Positions 10,875 to 23,682 of a stretch of DNA of 64,000 nucleotides are shown in pieces. Where the stretch lies: NCBI GenBank assembly GCA_033297075.1, contig MU858137.1:1-64000 (forward strand). The letters run 5' to 3'. The notes beneath the pieces are model-generated. The model did not search any database, was not told where the DNA came from, and saw nothing but the letters and a program-made list of their open reading frames with translations. The position numbers and the translations under genes are program-made. Source of the DNA: Rhypophila decipiens. Lineage: Eukaryota; Ascomycota; Sordariomycetes; Sordariales; Naviculisporaceae. The number at the start of each line of letters is the position of its first letter. Positions within the stretch are counted from its first letter, which is position 1.

Positions 10875-13863
10875 ATGGCTCCAACCGCGATGAACGACGA
10901 CGACAGCCGCGCCTCTAGCTATCCTTACTCATCCGGCAATTCCTTCCCCTCTACCCATGAGTCTTCTTCGACACCAACAGCAGGCTCCAGCTCCCGAATA
11001 CATAGCCCCGACGACAATGACGAAATCGACCTTCTCGGCGCCACTCCACAAGAACATGGTTATCACCCAGACGACGACCATGTCCTCCTCGACGACCCGC
11101 TCGGGCATGACCTAACCGAACCACTCTCCTTCAAGCGCAAGCAGAAACAAGGCTTCTTCTCTCAGCCATCACGGCTCTTGACCGCCCTCACTGGCGGCGG
11201 AGGCAGCACGGGTCGAAGGGCAGCCAATGCCCACGCCTCGAACAATTCACCATATTCCCCCGACCATACTGCTCCCAGCACCCGGCTAGAAGGCATCAGA
11301 CACCACCCCAAAGACCCGCCCCCGCTCGATTGGTATGTCGAAGGTCCGGGCCGTCGAGTCGGCTACGAGGATCTCACAGCCATTGACTGGATTTTCGAGT
11401 ACACCAAGGAGCGCCAGCGCCAGAGGGTGCTCCAGGGCAGCTCGACCGGCCTTGTTGGCTACATCCGGCAGTCCCTTGACGCGACCCAGGTATGGGTAAT
11501 ATTAGTTCTGACAGGAATAGCCGTGGGCACTCTGGCGGCGGGCATCGATGTCACGACAGACTGGCTGGCAGATCTCAAGGGTGGCTACTGCTCCAACCTG
11601 GATGGCGGCGCATTCTACTTGAGCAGAGGATTCTGCTGTTTTGGCTATGACGAGTTTTCGAAATGCCGCGGATGGATACATTGGAGCGACGCACTGGGCA
11701 TTACCTCGGCGGGGGGGAGGTGGTTTATCGAGTATTTCTTCTTTTTGATCTTTGCGGTATGTTTCACCCACATATCCTTCTTCGGTCTGATCTTTGTACC
11801 GGACTGTCGCTGACATTTACTACCACACAGGTCATGTTTGCTATTTCGGCGTCTGTTTTGGTAAAGGAGTACTCTATTCATGCTAAACACAGCGGTATAC
11901 CCGAGATCAAGACCGTTTTGGGCGGGTACATCATCAGGAGGTTTCTAGGCGTTTGGACTCTGATTACGAAATCATTGGGATTGGTAAGGCTTGATACTGT
12001 TGGCGAGTATTTGGTTCGAGATGTGCTGACGATGCTGCTATCATCAGGTGCTTGCAGTTGCTTCTGGCATGTGGTTGGGCAAGGAAGGCCCTCTTGTTCA
12101 TGTAGCATGCTGTTGTGCTAACCTTTTCATCAAACTATTTCCCGACATCAAAAATAATGAGGGTAAGTACAAGTTCCCAGAATCAGCTGCTCAACAGGTT
12201 TTGGTATTGACTCAATATAGCGCGGAAAAGAGAAGTTCTCTCTGCTGCCGCAGCCTCGGGCATTTCGGTGGCCTTTGGGTCACCAATCGGAGGTGTGCTC
12301 TTCAGTCTTGAGCAGCTCTCATACTACTTTCCAGACAAGACCATGTGGCAGAGCTTCGTCTGTGCCATGACTGCCGCCGTCGTCCTCCAGGCCTTTGACC
12401 CCTTCAGGTCTGGCAAGCTGGTGTTATACCAAGTCAAATACAGCTCAGGCTGGCACAACTTTGAGCTGGTGCCCTTTATACTCCTAGGTTTTCTGGGCGG
12501 TATCTACGGAGGACTGTTCACCAAGGCCAATATGAAAGTAGCACGCTGGAAAAAGTCAGTGTCCTGGCTGCCCGGCCCCATCATCCAAGTGGTGGCCGTG
12601 GCCCTCCTCACCGCCCTCGTCAACTACCCCAACGATTACATGCGGGCTCAGTGTTCCGAGCTCGTGTCCAACCTCTTTGCCGAATGCTCAACTCTACTGG
12701 ACGACCAGTTCGGTCTCTGCAAAACCGGCGCCGCCTCAGCAGGCACCATCGTCTTGCTGATCCTCGGTTCCGTCCTGGGCTTCTTCCTAGCAGCCATCAC
12801 CTTTGGCCTGCAAATCCCAGCAGGCATCATCCTCCCATCCATGGCCATCGGTGCTTTATCCGGCCGTGCAGTGGGCATAATAATGGAAATCTGGCAAACC
12901 AGCCACCCAGACTCGATCCTCTTCCTCTCGTGCGAGCAGGACGTAGCCTGCGTCATCCCAGGCACATACGCCATCATCGGCGCGGCCGCCGCCCTGGCCG
13001 GAGTAACCCGCATGACCGTCTCCATCGTAGTCATCATGTTTGAGCTCACCGGAGCACTGACCTATGTCCTGCCCATCATGATCGCAGTCATGATTTCGAA
13101 ATGGGTAGGCGACGCCTTTACGCGGCGGGGAATCTACGAGTCATGGATCCACTTCAACGAGTACCCCTTCCTAGACAATAACAACTCGGACGAGATGCTC
13201 ATACCCGACATTTCGTCGTCTCAGATAATGACTCGAATCGAAGACCTAGTCGTGCTCACAGCAACGGGCCATACAATCGCATCCCTCACAGCAATCCTAG
13301 AAACCCACCCGTATAGGGGGTTCCCAGTCGTATCCGACCCGCGCGATGCGATATTACTAGGGTACATATCCCGCGCAGAGCTGGCATATAATCTCCACAC
13401 ATCAACCCAGCCACCACGATCGTTACCCCCAGAGACGGAGGCATTTTTCGCCCATCAGCCGTTGGCCGATCCCCGATCTACGCTCGACCTCCGGCCCTGG
13501 ATGGACCAAACCCCTTTAACCCTCCCCAGCAGGAGTGCGCTTCACCTGACAGTGAGCTATTTCCAGAAATTAGGACTCCGATATGTGCTATTCGTGGATA
13601 AAGGTGTTTTGCAGGGCTTGTTGACGAAAAAGGATGTGTGGTATGTCCTTAATGGGGCGGACGAGACTCGACGTTCGGGGAGGGATGATACTTCTGGTGG
13701 TGGTGGGGAGTCTAGAGGTGGAGGGATAGGAGTCATTAGAGATCCTAATGGGACGGGCGAGAATGCGGGATTGTTGGGGAGTGGAAGGGTCTTGGCCGGT
13801 ATGAACAATGGGTCTACGGATGATTTGAATAGCCCCGAGGCGGACGCTTCTAGTATATTATAG
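10875..13863 (+). CDS. CLC-type chloride channel/transporter with CBS pair
   Basis: This gene encodes a voltage-gated chloride channel or Cl-/H+ exchanger of intracellular membranes, close to the fungal ClC-3-like group. Four exons (introns 11757-11830, 11984-12047, 12163-12220) give 930 aa. A polar, low-complexity N-terminus of about 200 residues precedes the first membrane helix (VWVILVLTGIAVGTLAAGI). CLC signatures follow in order: HSGIPEIKTVLGGY (the GSGIPE region), GKEGPLVHVA with the gating glutamate, and GLQIPAGIILPSMAIGA. Two CBS domains close the protein (about MTRIEDLVVLTATGHTI and LGLRYVLFVDKGVLQGLLTK), followed by a Gly-rich tail. The ATG at 10875 is the first in frame; MNDDD five residues later is an alternative. 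I cannot tell channel from exchanger by eye. Confidence 0.94.
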
Positions 13864-14849
13864 ACGAACCTGACTGACTACTTATCTGCTGGTTGGTTGG
13901 TTGGATTGCGGAGTTGGACGGCTCGTTGTGATGATTGTTCATGTTCCCATTGAAATTTTGGAGCAATTTGAGTTGGTAGTTCCTGTATGTATGGGTGTTT
14001 GGAGTATTCTGGACAGATCAGAAATTTATCTATTTAACCACAAGAGACTTTTGAAAATCACATTTCCAAGTCTTGATGTGATGATGATGATGAAGTTCAC
14101 CGCTGAGTGTCTATTCAAGGTACGGTAGGTGGTATCAACACATAGGCCTTGGAACCATCAGAGGACATACACAGGACACCGGTTGCAGCCCAGACCTGTC
14201 CTGTCCTGTCCATATCGTCCAAGACGCTGTCAAAATGTTACACGGTGCTCAGACAGCAGCACCCAAAAACACTATTTACTCTTTGCATTATAAACCTGCC
14301 AGAAGAACCAGGGTTCGGTGTCTTTCTTTAGTAGCATGTCTGTGCAGACCGAGAGTCACATACACATAGAATCAGGTTCAGATCAAGGCAAGGAGCCAAG
14401 GTAGGTAGGTTATGATGCATAATGCTTTATTCTCTCGTCTCGTCTCATCTCTCTTACAACAAAAGCCAACGCTGCCTTTGCTTTTCTCACCCTACACCTC
14501 GCTGAATGACCATCTCCCATTCCCTTCCCATTGTTGCACTTCAGCTCCCAAACAAGGCGTCGGTTTCCTTCCAATTAGCCTTCTTCACTCCAACTTCCGA
14601 CTCTCAATGAATACCAAAATGTCAATACAATACAATGGCAGAAAGAACAGAGTGATGAAGAGAAAGAAAAAAAGGATACCATGAAGGAAGGAAGCAGAGC
14701 AAAAAATGGTAATAAACGCACTACTAGTAATATAATAACGTGAAATTTGAAAGTGAAAAAAGAAAACGGGGTAAGAGAAGGTCAAAGTAATAAAGTGAAT
14801 AATAAGGGATGGCAATACAACATGTTAAAAAAAGAGCAATTACAACCAA
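13864..14849. other. intergenic between convergent genes
   Basis: It contains 3' UTR sequence of the CLC gene and probably of nrd1. ATG-rich microsatellite-like sequence lies near 14077-14092 and A-rich sequence at 14640-14830. No gene is supported. Confidence 0.55.
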
Positions 14850-15068
14850 TTAAGCGCAATCTTGTTTCTCCTCGTTCCCATCCTCTCCCATGATCGCATC
14901 CTCGCAATCCTCATGCTTGTCCTCCTCCATCTCGACGTTTGCCTCACTCCTGTCCTCTGCAAGTACAGCAGCATCCTCCACTTCATCATTAGCTTGGCCC
15001 TCTTCAACGTGGTCCTCGGCGGTTCCCTCATCCTCCTGGCGGTCAGGGGTGGCGTTGTCGCGATGCTT
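14850..15068 (-). other. acidic in-frame extension behind the nrd1 stop codon
   Basis: Directly after the nrd1 TAG (15069-15071) the same frame stays open for 72 codons to TAA at 14850-14852. The encoded segment is strongly acidic (17 Glu and 12 Asp of 72) with few hydrophobics, a composition expected of a protein tail and not of a 3' UTR. A branch-like CTGAC and CAG acceptor inside it, ending at about 15036 in minus orientation, would allow an in-frame intron of 48 or 63 nt to remove the TAG, although the matching donors (GTTGTG, GTGGTG) are poor. Stop readthrough or a recent nonsense change are the alternatives. Confidence 0.5.
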
Positions 15069-17438
15069 CTAGTTCGACACAACTTCTTCCTCCACCACCC
15101 AGCCGTTCAGGTTTCCCTGGATCGCGAGTCCGTAGCCGGTTCCCATACCACCATAGCTGGACTGGTACTGATGTCCGCGACGCTCGCCATTGCTGCCTTC
15201 GTTGCTACCCTGGAGGCTGTTGGGGCTGGGAGCGCCACCATTCTCAAAGCCAGGGGCAAACGCGGGAAGACTCACCGCGCGGTTGTGGGAGGCGCGGGAT
15301 GGCGCAAGAAGACCACCGATGGTAGTCGCACCAGAGCTGGCGGGGTTAGTGATGTAGCCGTTGGAGATGCTGGCTGACTGCGCATGACCAGAAACGGGGC
15401 CCTGAGGAACCTCGAGGGTAAACTGAGCCTCATTTGGCGAGGTAGCCCCGCTTCCATACATGGCAGCTTGCTGAGCAGCAAGAGCCTGGTGCTGTTGTTG
15501 CTGTTGCGACGCCTGCACGTGGCTGAGGTACATGGTCAGCGGGTTGTTGGTGGTGTTGAACAGCGCGGGAGCTGAAGGGGGGCCCGAGTTCGTGGGAGAG
15601 TTGCCGTTCTGGCTGGAGCCTTGAGGAGGCGGCGATGGGAGCTGCTGGTTCTCCCGCGGGGACTGGGCCTGCTGCATCTGACGTGGGGGATTGCCGCAAC
15701 GATCCTTGCCGAAGTTGACCTTGAACTTCTTGTACTCATCCTTGCTTCTGACCGCCTCAATGGCCTTGATGGCGTTGGCAATGTTTGTAAAGTTGACAAA
15801 AGCACAGCTCTTCTCACGCAACGCGTTGACGAGCTCGATCTCACCGAACTCGGAAAAGTCCTGCTTCAGCCTCTCCTCGGTCCAGGTCTCATCGAGATTT
15901 CCGATATACACGTTCCTCGAGGCGCCACCGCTAACAGCCAGGGCGATCGCAGGAGGAAGAGCGCCGGAGTGCTTTCCCCAACCAATCTTCAACCGGCGGT
16001 TGTGGATCATCAGGCCCTGGATGTTGCTGAGCGCGTAAAAGGAAGCGGCAGCTGTGGGGTCGATGAAGGTCACAAAGCAGATGTGCTTATCGGGGATATA
16101 TCTGATGTGGTGCAAAAGTCCTCCTCGTACGACGTTGCAGATCTCCTCGATTGTGGTCTCGGGATGAATGTTGCCCAAGTAAATGGTACGGTTACCGAGG
16201 TTGTTCAGGCCACCAGCCGACGTCGCAACCGCAGCGGCGGCAACCGACTGTTGAGCCAGAGCGGTGGAAATGATATCACGATCAGCTCCAGTCAGCATAT
16301 GCGCAAGGCCGGGAGCGATTCCAAGATACTGGGCGGCATTCTGCTGCTGTGTCTTGGAGACATATGCACAGCGGTCCTTGCCATAGTACACACGGCGGGG
16401 CGATTGCCACTTGGGCTCCTGAGGAAGCTGGGAAACGGCCTTGATGGCATTGGCAATGGACAGGAAGTGCACAAATGCAATGCTCTTCTCCTTGACAATC
16501 TTGATGGTGTCGATGGCACCAAATTTGCCAAGGTCCTCACGGAGCTCCTCCTCTGTGATCTCCTCAGGCAGGCTGCCGAGATAGACGTTGCGCGAGGCGC
16601 CAGACTGCTGCACGGCAAGCGCAACAGACGTGGGGACCTGCGAAGGCTTGCCCCAGCCAATCTTGATATCTTGGCCCTTGATGCAGAGCTTTTTCAAGAT
16701 TGCATCCGAGTGGAAGTGCGTAGCAGAGCTGGCATCCAAGAAGGAGATGAAGGCGCAGTTCTTGTCGGGCAGGAGACGGACCGACTCGATCTGACCGCTG
16801 CGAACGTGTCCCAGGATTTCCTCGGCAGATGTGTCAGGAGGAATGTTGCCCAGGTACACGGTACGGCTGGTTCCGGTAACAGCACCGGGAGCGTTCATCG
16901 ACACAGGCGAAGTAGGCCCCATTGACATTTGGACCTGGCCGGCAGCATTGTTGTATGAGCCGGTCGGGGACTGGGGAGAGTAGAACTGGGGCGCGCCATA
17001 GGCAGAGGGCGAAACCATGGTCTGGTACATCTGGGGCGAGATGCTCTGCTGGACAGGGCTGGACGCGCCATTCTGCTGTTGCTGCATATTATGTTGCTGC
17101 TGGAAGCTGGAGACGTTCTGGAAATGCGGGCTGTTGAAGGCGGCAGGCGTGCCGGGTTGGAAGGGGCTGCCGAGAAGAAGCTGCGAGGGAAGCAGGGGGG
17201 TGAACTGCATGTCGAAAGCAGTGCCAGGAGTGGTCAGATCCGCGCCATTGTGCTGGACGGGCTGCGTGTTGATCGTGGGAATGTTTCCACGACGAGGGTT
17301 GCGGGCATCGGCGAAGCCATTGATGTTGGAGGTGAAGGCGCCGTGGGAAAAGCCAGTGTCGCTGTTGGAGGGCTTAGAAGCATGGCCGAAGCGGCCCGAG
17401 GAGCTGGGCCCAGCTTGATGACCAGACATGTCCTGCAT
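15069..17438 (-). CDS. nrd1: four-RRM RNA-binding protein, Nrd1/Msa2 type
   Basis: A homologue of fission-yeast Nrd1, an mRNA-binding repressor of sexual differentiation that also affects cytokinesis. The frame has no intron over 789 codons. After a Gln/Ser/Pro-rich leader come four RRMs at about residues 193-264, 283-354, 417-488 and 508-577. Each shows RNP2-like (VYLGNIP, VYLGSLP, IYLGNIH, VYIGNLD) and RNP1-like (CAFISF, IAFVHF, ICFVTF, CAFVNF) motifs. RRMs 1 and 3 end in KIGWGK and RRMs 2 and 4 in YGKDRC or FGKDRC, so the four look like a duplicated pair. The C-terminal part is Gln/Ala/Ser-rich and low in complexity. ATG 17438 starts MQDM; ATG 17429 is an equally possible start. See the acidic segment beyond its stop. 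Confidence 0.93.
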   Translation of the reverse strand: MQDMSGHQAGPSSSGRFGHASKPSNSDTGFSHGAFTSNINGFADARNPRRGNIPTINTQPVQHNGADLTTPGTAFDMQFTPLLPSQLLLGSPFQPGTPAAFNSPHFQNVSSFQQQHNMQQQQNGASSPVQQSISPQMYQTMVSPSAYGAPQFYSPQSPTGSYNNAAGQVQMSMGPTSPVSMNAPGAVTGTSRTVYLGNIPPDTSAEEILGHVRSGQIESVRLLPDKNCAFISFLDASSATHFHSDAILKKLCIKGQDIKIGWGKPSQVPTSVALAVQQSGASRNVYLGSLPEEITEEELREDLGKFGAIDTIKIVKEKSIAFVHFLSIANAIKAVSQLPQEPKWQSPRRVYYGKDRCAYVSKTQQQNAAQYLGIAPGLAHMLTGADRDIISTALAQQSVAAAAVATSAGGLNNLGNRTIYLGNIHPETTIEEICNVVRGGLLHHIRYIPDKHICFVTFIDPTAAASFYALSNIQGLMIHNRRLKIGWGKHSGALPPAIALAVSGGASRNVYIGNLDETWTEERLKQDFSEFGEIELVNALREKSCAFVNFTNIANAIKAIEAVRSKDEYKKFKVNFGKDRCGNPPRQMQQAQSPRENQQLPSPPPQGSSQNGNSPTNSGPPSAPALFNTTNNPLTMYLSHVQASQQQQQHQALAAQQAAMYGSGATSPNEAQFTLEVPQGPVSGHAQSASISNGYITNPASSGATTIGGLLAPSRASHNRAVSLPAFAPGFENGGAPSPNSLQGSNEGSNGERRGHQYQSSYGGMGTGYGLAIQGNLNGWVVEEEVVSN

Positions 17439-19902
17439 CCCGAGAAGATGCGAGGGGACACGACTGTCCCGAGAGAGGTGAGATAGAATCGCCGTTTTGA
17501 AGGATTAAACGTGCCCTAGTAGGAGGCACGGGTGAGAATATAAACGCGTTGGAATGCGCTGATGGTCCAACTTTTTTTGGGCCTCAGAAAAGATTGAACG
17601 TGTTTATCCCGCCCAGACGATTGATTTCCCTTTTATTCAGGTCCCAAATCTTGCGCTGCTTTCCTGGTGTGACCGTCACGACGAGTGAGCGGTTCGAAAG
17701 ACGAGAAAAATGGGCGGCCGGAACGGTGGCTGCGGCAGAAGCGGGACAGCCTCGAGAATGCTCTAGGGAGCAACCGTGAATGGACGCGACGGCACGGGTC
17801 GAGACCAAAGAAAAGAACTTTTCGAGAATCAATAGACGAACGTCTCGAAAACCCCGGGGTCGCTGTTTGTTCCAGTTTCTGGAGCAAAAAGGATCTCTGG
17901 TACGCCAAGAGACTCGGTTATTGGGTGCCGATCGAAGACAAAGGCGAAGCAGCTGTTGATTAAAAGCGCGATATGTGAATATTGAAAAAATCGACCGAGA
18001 TCCGGGTTTCTTGAATCTTCTCGGCGCTTTTTGTTGTTTCTTTCTCTTCCGAAGCGAGTGTCGAGAAGGGCAATCAACGATCGAGGCCGATTGGAGGTCT
18101 CGGTACGGTTGTCAAGGAAGTATTAGAAAGGAATACTTTTTGAATTGATGTTTTCATAAAACAACGAGTGTGGATCGAGAAGGAAAGGCAAAGCCTGTAA
18201 ATAGGCAAAGATGCACGAACGGCGGTTCAGGTCTGTGGAACTGGAGGGAGAGAAAAGTTGCCAGGCCCGAAATTGGTTTGACTTTTTTCGGGGAATTGGA
18301 AGAACTGGCGGGGACAGTGACTCCAGCGGGAGCGAAGACGGCAACAGAAAGAACAAGAAGGGAGAAAGGGAGGATAAATCCGTCGACGACAAGGAACGAC
18401 GACGACGAGGAGGGTCGAAGGAGTGAGAGAGAGAGAGGTGAAGCAGGAAAAAAAACGAGGGTGAAGAAGTGAGAGATGGAAAGGGAATGGCAGAGGCCCA
18501 AAAAAGGATTGGCGTCTGGTTGGGATTAGATTGGCGACAAAAAAGGAGTGCAAGGGGGAAAAGGTCAAGGTCCAGGTGCTCAACCGTTCAGGTGTCCTGG
18601 TCCCTGTTCCTGGCTGGTCTGGCTCGGCGGAGGACCTGGGGAGGAGACGGCCCCAAACGGGACTGGCTTCTGGGGCTAGTTTAATTTGCTGCTGGGCTGC
18701 GTGCAGGTGCTGCAGGGACTGTCAGAAAGAGAAGGGGTGAAAGTTTGAGTGGTACCAGGGTGCCCATCACCCGCCAAGTCACTTCCAGGGGTAAAACGGA
18801 GCCGGTGTGGTGGAGAAGTGACTTAGCGCCCGTTACTCGTAGTGGTCAATTGAATTTCCCTTGACAGCCGACTTTAACATTGACACTGAACCTTGACTTT
18901 CCCTGCCAACAATAACGACCTAAATTGGACACCACCAAGATCTGAAATCGCAGCAGTGGATTCCCGTATTTTATAATTGTATGAGATAGGGGCATGAGCA
19001 GGATAAAGCGAGTAAACGTGACGGGATCGAAGGCTATGATGATCGTGATTGTGCATAGGAGCTTGTCGTGTGCCCATGTTAAGATGGCAGATTTGAAGCA
19101 TCAAGAAGCAATCTCACCAAGATAATATTATTGCTTGGTCTCTGGGGGCTTTTTATCGACACCCAAGATCGGGCGGCAAATTTGATATGCTTCGCTACAA
19201 CATGCTGATTACAGGAAGAATACTTCCTCATTGCTCACTGTTCAACCGTTCGATGGCCAACTCTCAAAATTTGACCCCTTTTTCTTTCTCGGTTTCCCTT
19301 TCCAAGTCGGAAACTCTGGTACGGCAAGCTAGCTCAGTCTAGGGTGACATTTCTCACGAGGCGCGGCAAGGCGAAAGCAAGGGGAGTTGACCTAGACCAC
19401 TCCATTACAGTATTTGGTAATCTTGCAGCAGCTGATCCGAGAATGAGAGGGAAAGTTGAATAAACCCTTAGATAAACCTGAATACAAAAATTTCGGTGTG
19501 ACATTTTCATATGATGAATGCCCCTAATTTGAAAGAAATCAATAATAAGCAGGCATCAACATTCTATGACTTGTGTATTTGACTGTCGTTTGTATCATGA
19601 CCAGTATTGTGTCGTGCAGATGGTCTCCGTAAGGGGGGTTCGCAATGAGCACTCCACACAACCGTAGCCAATCAGAAGTTCAGCTCGACAAGCCATCATC
19701 GAAAAAGGGGGTTCTTGCAGTCACCTTCGACATCACCACCCGTGGACCTCTGACAATTACAACTTGATTTGTACGAAGCGAAGCCATGGACAACACAAAA
19801 AAACAGGCAATTTCATGAAGTTGTATAAAAACTTAGGCAATCGTCTGACAACAACTCTTTTAAACCTCCTCTCTCTGGCCAACTGCCTGTCATTCTCAAA
19901 GA
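17439..19902. other. long nrd1 upstream region, no gene seen
   Basis: Nearly 2.5 kb separates nrd1 from the decayed F-box gene. The part nearest nrd1 (17440-18700) is purine-rich on the plus strand with many short overlapping frames, which would suit a long 5' leader. No coding frame with recognisable content was found. Confidence 0.5.
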
Positions 19903-20011
19903 TCTCTTTGACCGTGAACAGCGCCAAAATAAAGACACACCCTGTGTGGCAGGATCCTATTGGACCGTACAAGATGTGTCTTTATTTTGGTGATGTTCAC
20001 GGTCAGAGAGA
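19903..20011. repeat. 38-bp inverted repeat (hairpin)
   Basis: The arms 19903-19940 and 19974-20011 are reverse complements with three internal mismatches plus one at the inner end; the spacer is 33 nt. The core CCAAAATAAAGACACA and the flank GACCGTGAACA recur inverted. It overlaps the 3' end of the decayed F-box gene, whose last codons are read from the right arm. Confidence 0.9.
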
Positions 20012-21988
20012 TACGCGGGATCCGGATAGAGCACCTCGATCAACCTCCTCCAGCGAGACCCTGTGACGCATTGCTCGTCAGGACACCAGACGACATGCCG
20101 AAGCTCTTCATCATGGCTGATCCCCCATGATTCTGTGTCCAAAAGTACCAGCCATTGTTTTGAGGTTGGATCTTGACGTTCCAAATTCAAGTATTTTTCA
20201 AACTTCAGGAACACCCGACAATCCCCATCTCGGATCCAGGAGTATTTGGCAGAGCATATCGAGCACTGGTACTTGTGGCAGTCTCCAACACACATTCGTT
20301 GAGCAGTTCTTTCCCCCGGGCAAGACTTGTAAAATTTGAACTCGACTCGTCGGCAGGAGTAGTAGCCATGAAGTGGCCTCGGCGACGGCGGCTATCGCCA
20401 GGAGGGTGTGTCCGGGTTGCGATACATCTGCAGCAACTGCCAAAATCAACGCACCTATGCCTTTCCTCTCCAAAAATGGCTGGTGGAAGTTCCTCGGCGA
20501 GCATCAGCGGATCGGGATCTTCAAAGCAGACGCAATACTCTGACTCGAATGGCACGAGTAATTGTCCGTCATCGTGAGTGACATGAGGACAAGGGGCATG
20601 CCCAAAGACATCATTGCGTGATGCCAGGTGGTCTTTGATGTCTTGCCTCGTTACCGGAATCTTGGAGTCAAGATCAAATACCGGGCTGGTCCAGGTGAAG
20701 TTGCCAGAAATCCATGGACCAACACTTCGGCCTTGTTGTTTGTGCAGGCTGAGTACTGGAACAATAGACCGTCCGTGTCCCCGTCCCCATCGCGAGGTGG
20801 GAGACTGATGGGACTTGTGTCTGCACGTTCTCATGATCTCCTGATATAGCGAGCCTCCTTTGGCCCGATCGTTCTCGAGGTCCTCCCCATTCCTCTCGAG
20901 CTCATCCCAGGAGATCGCCTCGTGGGAGCAAAGACGCATCTTGCCTTCCCTTCCAATGCAAATGCGCTGGCTGTTGGGGATGGCATCATCGCGTTGTGCC
21001 GCCGAGAAGAACAAAAGCGAATGGCTCTTCCGACACCCGGAACACCACAACGATTGTTTCCTGAAGTGTTCAAGTGTTCTTCTGACCTGGCCGCTCGTTT
21101 GATGGACACCACAGGACTCGCATTGCTTGGCGGTTTCGTCCCCAGCCAAAAGGTCGCTGACTGTTTTCCTCACCATCGCTACTCTTTTTCTTCGCGGACG
21201 GACAAAACAAGCGCTCAAATTCACCTAGCCTGCCCGCATATAGCAGTCCTCCGCGATCTAGAGTATACACGCTACGCCCCGATGGCCGATAAAAGATATT
21301 ATCACGCGGGTCCGGAAACACGAAGACGTGCTCCGGTATAGCGTCAATAATCGGCGGAAAGATCCTGCACGTGCGGCGCACGATTTGCATCGTCACGCCG
21401 TCTGTCTTCTCCATGATGCGACGGAGGATGTCGGGCGGTAATCGGTAGAAGGGACATATTTGCTTGTTCCACTGGTAATTCTGGAGCCACGGGGACAAGG
21501 TCGTGTCGGGAGCTGCGGGAAACACTGCGGTTTTCTTTGGCTTCGAGGATTCAACAAAGATGTATTTGATCCAAGATCCGATCTTCTTTGCGATTCTTTT
21601 CCTCCTGCCGTCTTGGACTGCAATATCTGCCTCTTGAAGAATCGGGGACCTTGTCCAGGTCTCGCTTCAGCAGAGGCTGCGTGGCGGCTTTGAGGTCTTC
21701 GAGTATACAGCGTTCCATTTCCGCGTTCGGAATCGAAAATACGGTTGTTCGTTTGGGGCCAGGAGTAGTCACTTGATGGTATTCCAAGGACTCGAAATTC
21801 TCTTCCTACCGACGCAGCTCACAGAGAAGAAACACTGCAAGATCCGGCGATCTCCTAAACGCTAATATTGAGTTTATGGTCGCGGAGTTTTCCTCGGCAA
21901 GCTCAAAGACTATTGCAAACAAGCATTTGCCACTCTCAGGAATCAATTCATACGTCGTCGCGATTCTAAGCAAAATTTCGAGATGCAT
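19957..21988 (-). pseudogene. decayed F-box-type gene
   Basis: On the minus strand, protein-like segments follow one another but in changing frames. A possible start (ATG 21988, MHLEILLRIATT) runs to an in-frame TAG at 21806. The frame continues to about 21650 (MERCILEDLKAATQPLL), shifts to a frame carrying the F-box core (CPFYRLPPDILRRIMEKTD; about 21640-21200), shifts again at an A-rich tract near 21190 into a frame with CESCGVH...WCSGC and TCRHKSHQ, and shifts near 20400 into a frame with HGYYSCRRVEFKFYKSCPG, QCSICSAKYSW and GSRWRRLIEVLYPD, ending at 19957. The content fits a family of Sordariomycete F-box proteins with Cys pairs. No intron of normal length explains the changes. At least one nonsense codon and three frameshifts suggest a dead gene. 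The first segment could belong to another fragment. Confidence 0.72.
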
Positions 21989-23682
21989 ATTCTATGCGGT
22001 CATATGCTGAACTTTTCAAGGAGGATGGTTTAGAAAGAGTTACTGATGATAGGAGATCAACGGAAAATCTCCCGCTGCTCCTTTACGACATCCCCATGTA
22101 CATCTTTTATGATAACCATATCATCAAAATCCCTTACCCGGTTCTTTGGGACATCCTACCCCATGATCTGCTGCAGACTGCAGTGCTCGGATGGTTGACG
22201 TGAAACAACAAACCCCGTCCTAGGCTCAGGTGTAACGTTTGTCTGCACTTCTTGGAACCCCATGACTTTCTCCAAACAAGCGATTTGCATATAAAATCAT
22301 CCGTACTTTGGATATATGAAAGGGTCTGGAACCGATCCATCATGTGGATACAGGTCAATCAAGCTTGACAGCCTGGAACATTCAGCTTGTCATATGCTCT
22401 AACAATGCCCATGGTCTGGATGAAACACAACCTGCCGGAGAATTCTGGAGTTTCTTCTTGATGGAGATATTTACACACTACTCGGCTGCACTGCCCTTGA
22501 GTCTCAGCTATCTCCAGCCCCACCGAAGCTTCAAGCATAGCCTTTTCGTGAGCTGACAAGAATCGAGAGAGTATGCATATATCATGAAACTTCGAGGTCC
22601 ATCGTCTTGTCTGCGTTGAACCATAACCTACCAGGTAGCTGGACACTGACTGGATCATCCCGCTACATGTACTGAACCAAGGAGTGCTAAAAAGAAAGAA
22701 ACCCGTTCTATCAGCAAAACCGTTAGACTTTCTGAGCTAGGCCACCGGTACATGTCTCGCCCCAGCCCCCAGACCAAGCGGTAAAAACAGATACGTACTA
22801 ATCTACGGAAAACCCGGTGGTTCACCGGTGTGTTGGGTGTCAGTCTAGTACGGCAAGACCGTTGAACCGCCGCCCGCCCGCCCGGTGAGTGACACTAGGT
22901 GACAGCGGGATGGGCCGAGTGGACTATGGAACGAGCGACATCCCGTCCCGGCGTCCCCTATTCAGGTACCGGAGGGGAATAGCTTCCTTCCCGAGACAGA
23001 AGGCTCTTTTATCACCTACACGATCAAAGGGGCTTTGGAGGTTTGGTTCTTTCACTCTCCCCCCCCCCCCCCTGTCCAGCGAGTACTTCCTTTGCCAACA
23101 GATGAGGCAGACAGCCCTCATGTGTTATGCTGAACTCTACTCAATCATAGTATTGGGAATAAATTTCCAGGCCCGTTAAACCTTCTCTTGGCTGAAAACA
23201 ATTTCATGACGCTTCTTCAGCCTGGAAAGCTATTTCTTTTCTGTCTCGGATAATTGTATCATGTGTGCCACATTGTAAGACTATCAATTCTAATTACCTA
23301 TCACCTCATCTCGCCAATCATCCATTTCGATTGTACTAACAGCTCAGGGAAGCGGCAAATCATGGTAACCTTGGAACTCGAACTGTGCACCTGGGCAACA
23401 TGACGACAGACAGGTAATATCAACCCGGTAACAGACATACTTCTTGAGGTAGGCAACAAAACGGCTCCAGCAACAGACCGGTGATCCCAAGTCCGGTCCA
23501 ACAAACGGTCAAAATTACCCATTTTGATACTAGCTAGCTAGCATCAACCGATTCTGACAGGTAGGTGGTACCAAAACGGTAACTAAACCAAGATCACATA
23601 TACCAGACCAGGTCGGTCACCCCAACTACATGTACCGTAGTATAAAACATACATTAGGTTCTTTCAAGAAGCACGCCCACAA
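21989..23682. other. intergenic, no gene seen
   Basis: About 1.7 kb with only short frames. Visible items are a 6-bp hairpin CCGGTG-GTT-CACCGG (22814-22828), a poly-C tract near 23060, a GCTA microsatellite near 23529 and repeated CCGGT words (22740-23600). Confidence 0.55.

Noticed and set aside
15621..16925. 434-codon plus frame opposite nrd1
   Set aside because: It mirrors the RRM-coding strand and has the Leu/Val/Gly bias of an antisense frame.
17439..18700. Many short frames upstream of nrd1
   Set aside because: Overlapping, Arg/Ser-rich and inconsistent in strand; best read as untranslated leader or promoter.
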